32,574 nt of DNA, taken from positions 1 through 32,574 of IMG/VR virus record IMGVR_UViG_3300008266_000817, one strand, 5' to 3'. The position numbers and the translations under genes are program-made. Shown in pieces: positions 16,452 to 22,903 of the stretch (its first letter is position 1; each line of letters opens with the position of its first letter). The DNA comes from a virus. The notes beneath the pieces were generated by a model, which had not been told where the DNA came from, searched no databases, and saw only the letters and a list, made by a program, of their open reading frames with translations.

Positions 16452-16699
16452 GCATATATCAAGAAAGAGCAAAAGAATGTAAGTGTTGTGGTAAGCATGT
16501 GCCCCTTCCTACTGTATTAAAAGAGTATGAGGGAAACACGTTATGCCCAACAACATTTGCTAATGTAATTGAATACAAGAGACTGTGGAAATCTCTTGGA
16601 GCACGACCACCAGGAAGCGTTAGAAAACATTTCTCAGATTATGTACAACAGTTGGTAGAAACAACTATTGACAAAAATGAGGACGGGACAATACAATAG
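16448..16699 (+). CDS. small Cys-cluster protein after terminase (83 aa)
   Basis: The GTG start overlaps the terminase stop (GTGA). The N-terminus carries CKCCGKHVPLPTVLKEYEGNTLCP, a CxCC...C metal-binding-like cluster. The rest is a polar helical region (DYVQQLVETTIDKN). Its function is unknown. Translational coupling to the terminase suggests a packaging or head-assembly accessory role. Confidence 0.6.
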   Translation: MSIYQERAKECKCCGKHVPLPTVLKEYEGNTLCPTTFANVIEYKRLWKSLGARPPGSVRKHFSDYVQQLVETTIDKNEDGTIQ

Positions 16700-16705
16700 G
16701 GTTAG

Positions 16706-16779
16706 GTGGCGTTAGCTCAGTTGGTTAGAGCCCCAAACTCATAATTTGGCCGTCGTAGGTTCAAGTCCTACACGCCACA
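16706..16779 (+). tRNA. tRNA with CAT anticodon, probably elongator tRNA-Met
   Basis: A 74-nt cloverleaf can be folded by eye: acceptor GTGGCGT/ACGCCAC (7 bp), D stem GCTC/GAGC, anticodon stem CCAAA/TTTGG with loop CTCATAA, a 5-nt variable region, T stem GTAGG/CCTAC with loop TTCAAGT, and discriminator A. The anticodon is CAT. The first acceptor pair is a matched G-C, unlike initiator tRNA, so it reads as elongator Met; lysidine-modified tRNA-Ile2 cannot be excluded. CCA is not encoded. Confidence 0.92.
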
Positions 16780-16795
16780 CAAAAGAGAGTATAAT
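16767..16795 (+). promoter_or_regulatory. leaderless promoter overlapping the tRNA 3' end
   Basis: TATAAT at 16790-16795 sits 6 nt before the ATG at 16802, so +1 coincides with the start codon. A weak -35 (CCTACA, 17-bp spacer) lies inside the tRNA T-arm/acceptor. No ribosome site is seen. Confidence 0.6.
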
Positions 16796-16801
16796 AATAC
16801 T

Positions 16802-17119
16802 ATGGATGAAGAAAGAGAAGAAGAGATGCAGTTAGAACATTATCTAGAAATTGGTGCCATAAGTTTAGCAGGTGTGGATGAAAATGGAGAAATTATTTAT
16901 GCCATTGAAGATAAGGCAAAAGAAATTGCACCAGAACTTTGGGAAGCCCATATTAGATATGTAGACGAATCTCTTATGAAGCTTTATGAAAAAGGTTTAT
17001 TGCAAGTAGAATATGATGAGAATCTTGAAGCTATGCTTCACATCAGTCCAGAAGGACAAAAGATCGCAAAAGAAATGGGGCTGATAGAAATGAATCTACC
17101 AGAACCCCCTAACAATTAG
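16802..17119 (+). CDS. acidic hypothetical protein (105 aa)
   Basis: The start codon lies at the predicted transcription start. The protein begins with a very acidic run (DEEREEEMQ). It continues with a helix/strand pattern (AHIRYVDESLMKLYEKGLLQVEYDENLEAMLHISPEGQKIAKEMGL) that resembles a winged-helix DNA-binding domain with a beta hairpin. No family can be named. A good TAGGAG site at its end serves the next gene. Confidence 0.65.
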   Translation: MDEEREEEMQLEHYLEIGAISLAGVDENGEIIYAIEDKAKEIAPELWEAHIRYVDESLMKLYEKGLLQVEYDENLEAMLHISPEGQKIAKEMGLIEMNLPEPPNN

Positions 17120-17128
17120 GAGAATAAA

Positions 17129-17311
17129 ATGCCTTGGGAAATTAAACAAAACTTTGCGGGATGCAAAGGATACGCTGTAGTAAAACAGGGATCAAACGAA
17201 TTAGTAGGATGTCATGCAGGAAAATCAGCAGCCTCTGCCCAAATGAGAGCCTTATATGCCTCAGAGGCAGATGAGAAAAAGATGCACGACAAGAAGAAGA
17301 AAATTTACTAG
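17129..17311 (+). CDS. small conserved phage protein (60 aa)
   Basis: The start has a TAGGAG site at its correct distance. The segment CKGYAVVKQGSNELVGCHAGKSAASAQMRALYASE reads as a beta-hairpin with paired cysteines followed by a helix. I have seen this GCH..K..A..Q..ALYASE style in phage proteins near head genes, but cannot attach a function. The tail is lysine-rich (KKMHDKKKKIY). Confidence 0.6.
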   Translation: MPWEIKQNFAGCKGYAVVKQGSNELVGCHAGKSAASAQMRALYASEADEKKMHDKKKKIY

Positions 17312-17337
17312 ACTTAAAAAATCTAATTTGCTATAAT
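17309..17337 (+). promoter_or_regulatory. promoter of hsp20
   Basis: TAGACT (17309-17314), 17 bp, then an extended -10 TGcTATAAT (hexamer 17332-17337). The start is expected near 17344, inside the 5' arm of the hairpin at 17339-17367. The leader is about 53 nt. Confidence 0.7.
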
Positions 17338-17338
17338 A

Positions 17339-17367
17339 TATGTGGGTCGCCAATAGGGGCCCACATA
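17339..17367 (+). repeat. inverted repeat/hairpin at the hsp20 transcription start
   Basis: TATGTGGGTC pairs with GGCCCACATA (10 bp with one G-T pair) around the loop GCCAATAGG. It begins 1 nt after the -10 box, so it could act as a DNA operator or, in part, as a 5'-terminal RNA hairpin. The octamer CCAATAGG of the loop recurs in the hairpin at 30389-30423. Confidence 0.65.
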
Positions 17368-17396
17368 TTAATTTATTCGCTTAAAGGAGGAATAAA

Positions 17397-17747
17397 ATGG
17401 TAACAACATTTGCTATGGATCTTTTTAGAGATCCATTTTTTATTGGCTTCAATCGTGAAGTAGAAAGAGATTCATATCGTGTATCTTTGGCGGTGGCAGG
17501 ATTTGATAAGAAGGATATTGAGGTCTCAGTAGATAATCAGACTCTTATTGTTAAGGGTGAAGTTACTACAGAAGAGACTGGAGAAGTTCTTCACAAAGGA
17601 ATTGCCGCCCGTAAATTCACACGCACATTTGCGCTTGGTGAATATATGGAGGTAGTCGGAGCGGAATTTAAAAATGGCATGCTACACATTGATGTAGATC
17701 GTCTAATTCCAGAAGACAAAAAGCCAAAGACAATCAAGGTCAAATAA
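17397..17747 (+). CDS. Hsp20/alpha-crystallin small heat-shock protein
   Basis: This 116-residue ATP-independent chaperone contains the crystallin core: RVSLAVAGFDKKDIEVSVDNQTLIVKGE, then KFTRTFALGEYMEV and GMLHIDVDRLIPEDKKPKTIKV, the last with the G-x-L motif and the terminal IPE..KPK.I signature. The N-terminal arm is short. It has the best ribosome site in the window (AAAGGAGG) plus a strong promoter, so high expression is likely. Phage Hsp20 proteins are known from cyanophages, where they are thought to support assembly under stress. Confidence 0.92.
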   Translation: MVTTFAMDLFRDPFFIGFNREVERDSYRVSLAVAGFDKKDIEVSVDNQTLIVKGEVTTEETGEVLHKGIAARKFTRTFALGEYMEVVGAEFKNGMLHIDVDRLIPEDKKPKTIKVK

Positions 17748-17755
17748 GGTATAAT
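17727..17755 (+). promoter_or_regulatory. promoter of the FmdB-like gene
   Basis: AAGACA (17727-17732, inside the end of hsp20), 17 bp, TATAAT (17750-17755). The start is expected at 17761-17762, the first base of the hairpin at 17761-17778. The leader is about 90 nt, long for this genome. Confidence 0.6.
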
Positions 17756-17760
17756 GGTTC

Positions 17761-17778
17761 TGTCCATGTAGATGGACA
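17761..17778 (+). repeat. perfect 5'-terminal hairpin in the FmdB-like leader
   Basis: TGTCCAT-GTAG-ATGGACA: a perfect 7-bp stem with a 4-nt loop starting at the predicted +1. A second weaker stem GAGCA (17811-17815)/TGCTC (17827-17831) lies before the ribosome site. The leader may be structured for stability or control. The ATG inside the stem opens only a 9-codon frame. Confidence 0.65.
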
Positions 17779-17851
17779 CGGGCCGAATAGTTACGCCTTA
17801 GGATACACCTGAGCATGTGTATAAACTGCTCATTAAAATTTAGGAGAGATA

Positions 17852-18034
17852 GTGCCAGTTTACGAATATAAATGTGTTCTATGTGAACATGTTAAGGAAG
17901 TTACCAAGTCAATCAATGACGCATCAGTTGTTGAGCTTTGCTCCAATTGTGGCTCTGCAATGATCAAGCAGTATGGTTCATTTGGCATTCAATTCAAAGG
18001 TTCAGGCTTCTACAAAACAGATAACGCTAAATAG
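17852..18034 (+). CDS. FmdB-type zinc-ribbon protein
   Basis: This 60-residue protein starts at a GTG with TAGGAGAG upstream. MPVYEYKCVLCEHVKEV followed by CSNCGSAMIKQYG is the FmdB/putative regulatory zinc-ribbon family (CxxC...CxxC), ending in the usual GSGFYKTDN. Cellular members are annotated as regulators without known mechanism. It has its own promoter and a structured leader. Confidence 0.85.
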   Translation: MPVYEYKCVLCEHVKEVTKSINDASVVELCSNCGSAMIKQYGSFGIQFKGSGFYKTDNAK

Positions 18035-18039
18035 TTCAA

Positions 18040-18048
18040 TGTTATAAT
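18040..18048 (+). promoter_or_regulatory. extended -10 promoter of the PA14 gene
   Basis: TGtTATAAT immediately after the FmdB-like stop codon; no usable -35 is visible. The start would fall at about 18055, the first base of the palindrome that follows. Confidence 0.65.
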
Positions 18049-18054
18049 TAACTT

Positions 18055-18071
18055 GTTACAAAAGTTGTAAC
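18055..18071 (+). repeat. perfect palindrome at +1 of the PA14 gene
   Basis: GTTACAA-AAG-TTGTAAC: 7-bp arms, 3-bp centre. Its position at the predicted transcription start suits either a repressor operator or a 5' mRNA hairpin just before the GAGGAG site. Confidence 0.75.
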
Positions 18072-18084
18072 GAGGAGTTTTTAA

Positions 18085-20199
18085 TTGACTGGAACTAAGC
18101 TATGGAGACTATCATTAGCCGCAATCTTAGGATTTGGATGGCTGTTTCTCGCTCCTGCTCAAAGTAATCCAGACGAATTAACGGCGGCTGCTCAAGAAAT
18201 ACAAGAATTAAATAATAGCGTACCTAATCTTGGATATAAAGAAGAATTTCAATCTTTAATTTCTGTAGCTGAAGATAAATATGATGTGGCAGTTGCTGCA
18301 AAAGAAGATAAAGAAGATAAAGAAGATGCTTATGATTTAGCATTAGCAGCAGAAGCAACAGCCTTATCAGAAAAAGAAGCATCTGAAGCCGCAGTTGATA
18401 CTCAAACTGCAATAGTGGCAACGGCATTAACAGATAAAAATAATGCTCAGGATGCCCTTGATATAGCAAACATAAATCTATCTACAGCACAAACATATGT
18501 GCAGGGTGGGGTAGGACTTGAATATACTGTTTATAATCTATTAAGAGACGGCTATGTTAATGGACAGCATATAGCAGTACCTGGTTCTGTTATATGTACT
18601 GGTGTATGGAATTCAAATTCAATGAATCTCCCAGTTTGTGGATATTACGAAGATATCATTGTTAAGTTTACTGGGCGTATAACTGTTCCTTCCTGGTTTA
18701 CAACAACAAAATTTGCAGGATATACAGATGATGGTTTTAGAATGTATATAGACGGAAACCTTGCAACAAATAATTGGGTTGAGCAGGGAGCCACATGGAG
18801 TCCATATTCACCTATATATGATGTAAGCTTAGACAAGACTTTAGATGTAGAAATATGGTGGTATAACGGTGGAGGCCCAGGATCTTATCATCTTGGATGG
18901 GCGATTCCTGGAGGCTGGACTGGAGCAGGATGTGACTATGCTGGAGATCCAAGGGTGTGGGGGCAAAACTTTAGCTGTAATTTAAATACATTCTCTCATG
19001 GAACTCAAGCAACTCAAGAACAAATTGATGCATACAATACTGCATATGCTGCACAAGTAGCAGCAACTACGGTTCGTAACAATAAACTATCTATTTATAA
19101 TCAAGAAGTTGCAAAATTAAATGTATATAATCAAACTTTAACAACTAAAACAACGTCATATAATAATTCAATAACTACAACATCTAATGCCTTAACTGCA
19201 AAAAATAATGCTATTAGTGTTTATGAACAGTCAATTATAAATTTAACAAGTGCCATTGAGGATGCCTGGGATTATTATGAAGAACAGATGGCTAGAGAAA
19301 TTGCCACTGCTCTTGCACAAGCCGCCGCTGCAGCAGCTAATCAGCCCACTCCTGATCCAAGCCCTGAGCCAAGCCCTGAGCCAAGCCCTGAGCCAAGCCC
19401 TGAGCCTTCTTCAGAACCAACAGAGGAAGCTACTCCTGAGCCTTCACCACAGCCATCACCTGAGCAAACTGAAACAGTCGATCCCACTCCTGAGCCAACC
19501 CCTCAAACCACAGATGAACCGAAGCCAGAACCAACTGATGATCCTCAGCCCACTCCTGAGCCTTCACCAGAGCCTTCACCTCAGACAACGGATATAGATC
19601 CAAGCCCAACTCCTGAACCTGAACCATCTCCGACTGAACCTTCTGAAGAATCACAAGATAATGTTATCATAAAAGATAAAGAGTTGTTGGCATTAATTCC
19701 AGAAAAAGGGACGGGAACCTCAGAAGATCTTACTTCCGTTATAGCTAATTTAACAAGCAAAGATAATAAATTAATTGTATTAAGCCCAGAACAAGTTGCT
19801 GCAGTTAGTCAAACACTAACCGCATTAACAAATGAAGCAAAGATTGAGGTCGCAGAAGATCTTGGAATTAAATCATCTGAAGTTGCAGTAATTGCAGAAA
19901 CAATGAAATCTAATCCTCAATTAGCAACCGCATTTGTGGAATTTAAAGATAGAGAGGCAGCAGCAGAAAACGCCACAATGCCTTATACTTTAGCAGACGC
20001 AACTACAGAGGTTCAAACAGAAGCATTTTTGGCGGATCCAATAGGATCATTAACCAATATAGATTTAGAAAAAGTCCTTAGCCCATCAGAATGGGGTAAA
20101 GATATGACTGACGATCAAAGAGAAAAGGCGCAGGAAGTAATTGTGCCAGTAATTATTGCATCTAATATTATTGCTGCCGCCATGACAAGGAGGATATAA
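18085..20199 (+). CDS. secreted PA14-domain protein with Pro-rich linker
   Basis: This is a 704-residue protein with a TTG start, supported by GAGGAG at 18072-18077. Residues 1-25 form a signal peptide (basic KLWR, hydrophobic core, APA-Q cleavage site). A helical Ala/Glu/Lys-rich stretch follows, then a PA14/GLEYA-like beta-sandwich (about 144-275, with YTDDGFRMYIDGNL and several Cys), another coiled-coil-like region, a Pro/Glu/Ser linker (about 419-522) and an acidic helical C-terminus. PA14 domains bind glycans. It looks like an exported envelope-associated adhesin or glycan-binding protein; a receptor-binding virion protein is an alternative, although a signal peptide is unusual for one. 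Confidence 0.75.
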   Translation: MTGTKLWRLSLAAILGFGWLFLAPAQSNPDELTAAAQEIQELNNSVPNLGYKEEFQSLISVAEDKYDVAVAAKEDKEDKEDAYDLALAAEATALSEKEASEAAVDTQTAIVATALTDKNNAQDALDIANINLSTAQTYVQGGVGLEYTVYNLLRDGYVNGQHIAVPGSVICTGVWNSNSMNLPVCGYYEDIIVKFTGRITVPSWFTTTKFAGYTDDGFRMYIDGNLATNNWVEQGATWSPYSPIYDVSLDKTLDVEIWWYNGGGPGSYHLGWAIPGGWTGAGCDYAGDPRVWGQNFSCNLNTFSHGTQATQEQIDAYNTAYAAQVAATTVRNNKLSIYNQEVAKLNVYNQTLTTKTTSYNNSITTTSNALTAKNNAISVYEQSIINLTSAIEDAWDYYEEQMAREIATALAQAAAAAANQPTPDPSPEPSPEPSPEPSPEPSSEPTEEATPEPSPQPSPEQTETVDPTPEPTPQTTDEPKPEPTDDPQPTPEPSPEPSPQTTDIDPSPTPEPEPSPTEPSEESQDNVIIKDKELLALIPEKGTGTSEDLTSVIANLTSKDNKLIVLSPEQVAAVSQTLTALTNEAKIEVAEDLGIKSSEVAVIAETMKSNPQLATAFVEFKDREAAAENATMPYTLADATTEVQTEAFLADPIGSLTNIDLEKVLSPSEWGKDMTDDQREKAQEVIVPVIIASNIIAAAMTRRI
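19357..19404 (+). repeat. four perfect 12-bp tandem repeats encoding PSPE
   Basis: CCAAGCCCTGAG is repeated four times without change and encodes PSPE x4 (residues 425-440). Degenerate PEPS/PEPT copies continue to about 19640. Identity at the DNA level suggests recent slippage expansion of the linker. Confidence 0.95.
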
Positions 20200-20393
20200 T
20201 GAAAATAATCAAGGCTATATTTAACTATGCCTGGGAAGTAATTAAGGAGAGCATTGCCCAAATATTTACCCTCCTTGGATTCTTTATCGCATGGCTTACC
20301 CTGACAGGCACAGCCCAGCAGGTAGTAGGCGTAGCAACAGTAATTGCTACTATTATTTGGCTTGCTACGATCCCTCTTCGAAAAGAAGAGTAG
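20199..20393 (+). CDS. small two-helix membrane protein (holin candidate 1)
   Basis: It starts at TAATG over the previous stop. The 64 residues contain two hydrophobic segments (IAQIFTLLGFFIAWLTLTG and QVVGVATVIATIIWLATIPL) and a charged RKEE end, the size and layout of small holins. It is the first gene of the lysis neighbourhood: lipoprotein, second membrane protein and endolysin follow. Holins have no sequence signature, so the call is by context. Confidence 0.55.
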   Translation: MKIIKAIFNYAWEVIKESIAQIFTLLGFFIAWLTLTGTAQQVVGVATVIATIIWLATIPLRKEE

Positions 20394-20405
20394 AAATGCT
20401 ATAAT
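20377..20405 (+). promoter_or_regulatory. leaderless promoter of the lipoprotein gene
   Basis: An extended -10 TGcTATAAT (hexamer 20400-20405) lies 6 nt before the ATG at 20412. The -35 (TTCGAA, 17-bp spacer) is weak and falls in a hairpin, CTCTTC-GAAAA-GAAGAG (20374-20390), that overlaps the end of the upstream gene. Confidence 0.7.
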
Positions 20406-20411
20406 AGAGGC

Positions 20412-20633
20412 ATGAGAAAATTAGGTGCCTCATTAGCTAGCATAATGCTAGCCCTCACAGTTACATCGTGTAATTTTGATGGTTCATTCCGTTATGAATG
20501 CCAGGACCCAGCAAACTGGGAGAAGGCAGAATGTAATCCTCCAATTTGTGAGACTACTGGAACCTGTTCAAGAGATTTAGTTGGGCAGGAAGTATGGGAT
20601 GAGTACCAGAAATCAAAGGTAAAGAATGGCTAG
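20412..20633 (+). CDS. phage-encoded lipoprotein (73 aa)
   Basis: The N-terminus MRKLGASLASIMLALTVTSC is a lipoprotein signal peptide with lipobox TVTSC (Cys at residue 20), so the mature protein of about 54 residues should be lipid-anchored outside the membrane. It has five further cysteines (YECQDP, AECNPPICETTGTCS), likely in disulfides. Small phage lipoproteins often block infection by related phages by acting at the receptor or injection step; that role here is inference. The gene has no ribosome site, consistent with leaderless translation. Confidence 0.8.
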   Translation: MRKLGASLASIMLALTVTSCNFDGSFRYECQDPANWEKAECNPPICETTGTCSRDLVGQEVWDEYQKSKVKNG

Positions 20634-21036
20634 AGAAAGATTAACCCCACAAGATCTTGATGCAAGATTAAAGTTTATTCTTGGCATCACGCTTGGAACA
20701 ATTTTATTGTGTACATCGCTAGGTATTTTGTACGCTCTTATATTTGTAACCCAGCCAATTGGAGCACAGTCAGAAAATGATAAAATGTTTTTTAATGTGC
20801 TTGGTAGCGTTGCAACATTCATCACAGGTACACTGGCAGGATTGCTAATTGGACAATCTGGTGCTAAAGATGTTATGGCGGCACAGTTAGCAAATAAAGA
20901 AATGGATGCTAAAAATACTCAAGCAGATAAAAAATTAGAAGCAGAAATTGATGAAGCAGCAGCACGTAGAGCTGCTAAGCCAGCAGATCAAGTTCCTGCT
21001 CCACATGAAGTTGATGAAGATTGGGATAAGGAATAA
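20626..21036 (+). CDS. two-helix membrane protein (holin candidate 2)
   Basis: This 136-residue protein overlaps the lipoprotein gene by 8 nt (ATGGCTAG). It has two membrane helices (about 17-42, FILGITLGTILLCTSLGILYALIFV, and 57-80, VLGSVATFITGTLAGLLIG) and a long polar, charged, Ala/Glu-rich cytoplasmic-type tail. It sits 2 nt before the endolysin gene, the classic holin position. The tail is longer than in many holins. Confidence 0.6.
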   Translation: MARERLTPQDLDARLKFILGITLGTILLCTSLGILYALIFVTQPIGAQSENDKMFFNVLGSVATFITGTLAGLLIGQSGAKDVMAAQLANKEMDAKNTQADKKLEAEIDEAAARRAAKPADQVPAPHEVDEDWDKE

Positions 21037-21038
21037 TT

Positions 21039-21572
21039 ATGGCAGATCAAGGAACAGCAGAACGTTTAGTTGAAGTTGCTAAAGCAGAAGTGGGCGTAGT
21101 TGAAGGTCCAAAAGATAATGAGACTAAGTATGGTAAATTTACTAAGTCAGATTTTCAACCATGGTGCGGAAGTTTCGTTATGTGGTGCGGTAATGAGGCT
21201 GGCGTAAAAGTTCCTAATACTGTTTACACTCCAGCAGGGGCAGCGGCATTTAAAAAGAAAAATGCATGGATTGACGGAGACTTAGCTGATCCAGAGCCAG
21301 GAGATATTGCCTATTTTGATTTTCCAGCAGATGGTGTTGATAGAATTTCCCACGTAGGCATTGTTATTAAAGACAATGAAGACGGAACCGTTTGGTGCAT
21401 AGAGGGCAATACCACAAATAGAAAAGGTGGAAGCCAAAGAAATGGCGGAGAAGTATGTAAACAACTTCGTGCATTTAAAAAGAATAAAAAGGGAGTTCAA
21501 ATATCAATCGTAGGATTTGGACGCCCTAAATTTAAGAAATCTGGCGGCGGGGCAGACGAACTAAAAGCATAA
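21039..21572 (+). CDS. endolysin, CHAP-domain peptidoglycan hydrolase
   Basis: This 177-residue protein has an AAGGA site before its ATG. The CHAP cysteine-peptidase core has the nucleophile C43 in PWCGSFVMWC, H105 in ISHVGIVI, and E122/N124 in WCIEGNTTN. Such enzymes cleave the peptide stem or crossbridge of peptidoglycan to release virions. No signal peptide and no separate cell-wall-binding domain are visible, only a short basic C-terminus, so export would depend on a holin. It overlaps the next ORF by 1 nt. Confidence 0.9.
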   Translation: MADQGTAERLVEVAKAEVGVVEGPKDNETKYGKFTKSDFQPWCGSFVMWCGNEAGVKVPNTVYTPAGAAAFKKKNAWIDGDLADPEPGDIAYFDFPADGVDRISHVGIVIKDNEDGTVWCIEGNTTNRKGGSQRNGGEVCKQLRAFKKNKKGVQISIVGFGRPKFKKSGGGADELKA

Positions 21573-21715
21573 TGAAAAATTATAAAGTAAAGCTAGAAGT
21601 AGAAGCAGAGGTAGAAGCTTTTGACGAAGGTGATGCTTTAGACTATGCCAATGATATATTTGGCGTAGATGATGAAATTAAAAACGTTAAAGTAGTTAGC
21701 GTTAAGGAGAAATAA
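21572..21715 (+). CDS. 47-aa acidic microprotein
   Basis: It starts at TAATG over the endolysin stop and ends 1 nt before the next ATG. The sequence (KVKLEVEAEVEAFDEGDALDYANDIFG...IKNVKVVSV) is a strand-helix-strand fold like small beta-alpha-beta DUF proteins found in phages. Its function is unknown. Confidence 0.65.
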   Translation: MKNYKVKLEVEAEVEAFDEGDALDYANDIFGVDDEIKNVKVVSVKEK

Positions 21716-21716
21716 A

Positions 21717-22829
21717 ATGGCTAAAGAAGGATACAAACCCACCTCTGGAATGAAAGCTGCAGCAAAAAGAGCTATTCGCTGGAAAGAGCAGGGTAAGGCA
21801 ACAGGTGCTGGAACCGCAGTAGGATGGACTCGTGCAGGACAACTTGCCCGTGGTGAGACTCTTAGCTTATCAACAGTTAAAAGAATGTACTCTTTCTTTT
21901 CTAGACATGAAGTAGACAAGAAAGGTAAAGACTTTTATAATACTTCTAATCCTTCAAATGGTCGAATTATGTGGGACGCATGGGGCGGAGATGCTGGATT
22001 CTCTTGGTCTCGCAAAATTGCAGAGAGAGAAAAGAATATGAAAAAGTCTTATGTACAAGAGGACTTAATTGAAGAAATTAAAGATATGCTAACAGATGTA
22101 GTAGAACCATTTGATACTGTAGTTGAAATTGATGATGACGAAGAAATTAAAAAAGCCCTACGTCCAGAAATTACAAAAGAACAGCTCGGAATGGTAATTG
22201 AGCATTTGATGGAAGTGATTGAGGGAATGATCGAAGCCCCAGAGGAAGAGGAAGAAGAGGAAGGCGAAGAAGATGCTCCAAGCATGGAAGTAGAAGACGC
22301 CAACAGCTCTAATCCAGCCCCAATTGGAGATCCAATGAAGAATGAAATAAACTGGCCAATTGCAAAAGCATACGAAAATTGTGGATGCGAAACATGTAAG
22401 GCAATGAATGTTTCCTGTGACAAGTGCCCAGTATGCTCAGAAGAAATGAGTAAATCTTATGAATCAGATAATGAGGAAGAAGATAAATGGGACAATATGG
22501 AGAAGGCCTGCTGGTCTGGCTACAAACAAGAGGGAATGAAAGAAAAGAATGGCAGAATGGTCCCAAATTGCGTACCAGTCAATAAATCATATGATGAAAA
22601 AGATGAAGATTTAGATAAAGCAAAAGATAAATTTAAAGAGGTAATCTCTGATCGCAAAGGAGAGCCAGCAGACAAACAGCTCTATGCCAGAATTGTTGCT
22701 GAGGCTAAAAGAAAATTTGATGTCTATCCATCAGCATATGCAAATGGATGGGTTGTCCAAGAGTATAAGCGCCGTGGCGGCAAATATACAGTTAAAAAGT
22801 CCGTTTGGAACGGAACTTTTATTAAATAG
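21717..22829 (+). CDS. modular acidic phage protein (N-terminal conserved domain, Cys cluster, DUF5872-like C-terminus)
   Basis: This 370-residue protein joins several blocks. Residues 1-105 (GMKAAAKRAIRWKEQG...RMYSFFSRHEVD...WDAWGGDAGFSWS) form a block I associate with phage head or portal neighbourhoods. An acidic Glu-rich linker follows (about 150-205), then a CGCETCKAMNVSCDKCPVC cluster, a WSGYKQEGMKEKNGRMVPNCVP block, and a C-terminal VYPSAYANGWVVQEYKRRGG block typical of DUF5872. It looks like a mosaic structural or DNA-associated protein. The exact function is unknown. Confidence 0.6.
   Translation: MAKEGYKPTSGMKAAAKRAIRWKEQGKATGAGTAVGWTRAGQLARGETLSLSTVKRMYSFFSRHEVDKKGKDFYNTSNPSNGRIMWDAWGGDAGFSWSRKIAEREKNMKKSYVQEDLIEEIKDMLTDVVEPFDTVVEIDDDEEIKKALRPEITKEQLGMVIEHLMEVIEGMIEAPEEEEEEEGEEDAPSMEVEDANSSNPAPIGDPMKNEINWPIAKAYENCGCETCKAMNVSCDKCPVCSEEMSKSYESDNEEEDKWDNMEKACWSGYKQEGMKEKNGRMVPNCVPVNKSYDEKDEDLDKAKDKFKEVISDRKGEPADKQLYARIVAEAKRKFDVYPSAYANGWVVQEYKRRGGKYTVKKSVWNGTFIK
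22795..22820 (+). terminator. terminator-like hairpin inside the 3' end of the gene
   Basis: AAAAGTCCGTT pairs with AACGGAACTTTT (11 bp with one bulged A) around a TGG loop, followed by ATT. The A/T-flanked GC stem suits Rho-independent, possibly bidirectional, termination. It overlaps the last codons of the upstream gene and precedes a strong promoter by 12 nt. Confidence 0.6.
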
Positions 22830-22832
22830 TCA

Positions 22833-22862
22833 TTGACATAGCCGCAGCAATTCCTGTATAAT
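22833..22862 (+). promoter_or_regulatory. consensus promoter of the WhiB operon
   Basis: A perfect TTGACA (22833-22838), 18 bp, and a perfect TATAAT (22857-22862), the strongest promoter in the window. The start is near 22869. It is flanked by the inverted repeat at 22842-22884. Confidence 0.85.
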
Positions 22863-22884
22863 ATATATCAGTGGGATGCTGCGG
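22842..22884. promoter_or_regulatory. inverted repeat flanking the -10/+1 of the WhiB operon
   Basis: CCGCAGCA (22842-22849, in the promoter spacer) and TGCTGCGG (22877-22884, just after +1) are perfect 8-bp inverted arms with centres 35 bp apart. The placement suits a dimeric or looping repressor. In the mRNA, ATGCTG (22876-22881) can also pair with CAGCAT (22900-22905), covering the start codon at 22904. Confidence 0.6.
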
Positions 22885-22903
22885 TTTAGTCATAAAGGAC
22901 AGC

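Noticed and set aside
16706-16779. Initiator tRNA-fMet
   Set aside because: The first acceptor pair is G-C, whereas bacterial initiators have an unpaired C1-A72 position.
17339-17400. RNA thermometer in the hsp20 leader
   Set aside because: No upstream U-rich or CCUCC-like segment pairs with the AAAGGAGG site; the hairpin lies well before it and leaves the site open.
19250-19597. Alternative + strand frame with LSQA repeats
   Set aside because: It is an out-of-frame reading of the PSPE 12-bp repeats within the PA14 gene.
22049-22423. 124-codon Ser-rich open frame on the - strand
   Set aside because: It mirrors the Glu-rich acidic stretch of the gene at 21717-22829; poly-Ser is the antisense of GAA/GAG/GAT repeats.
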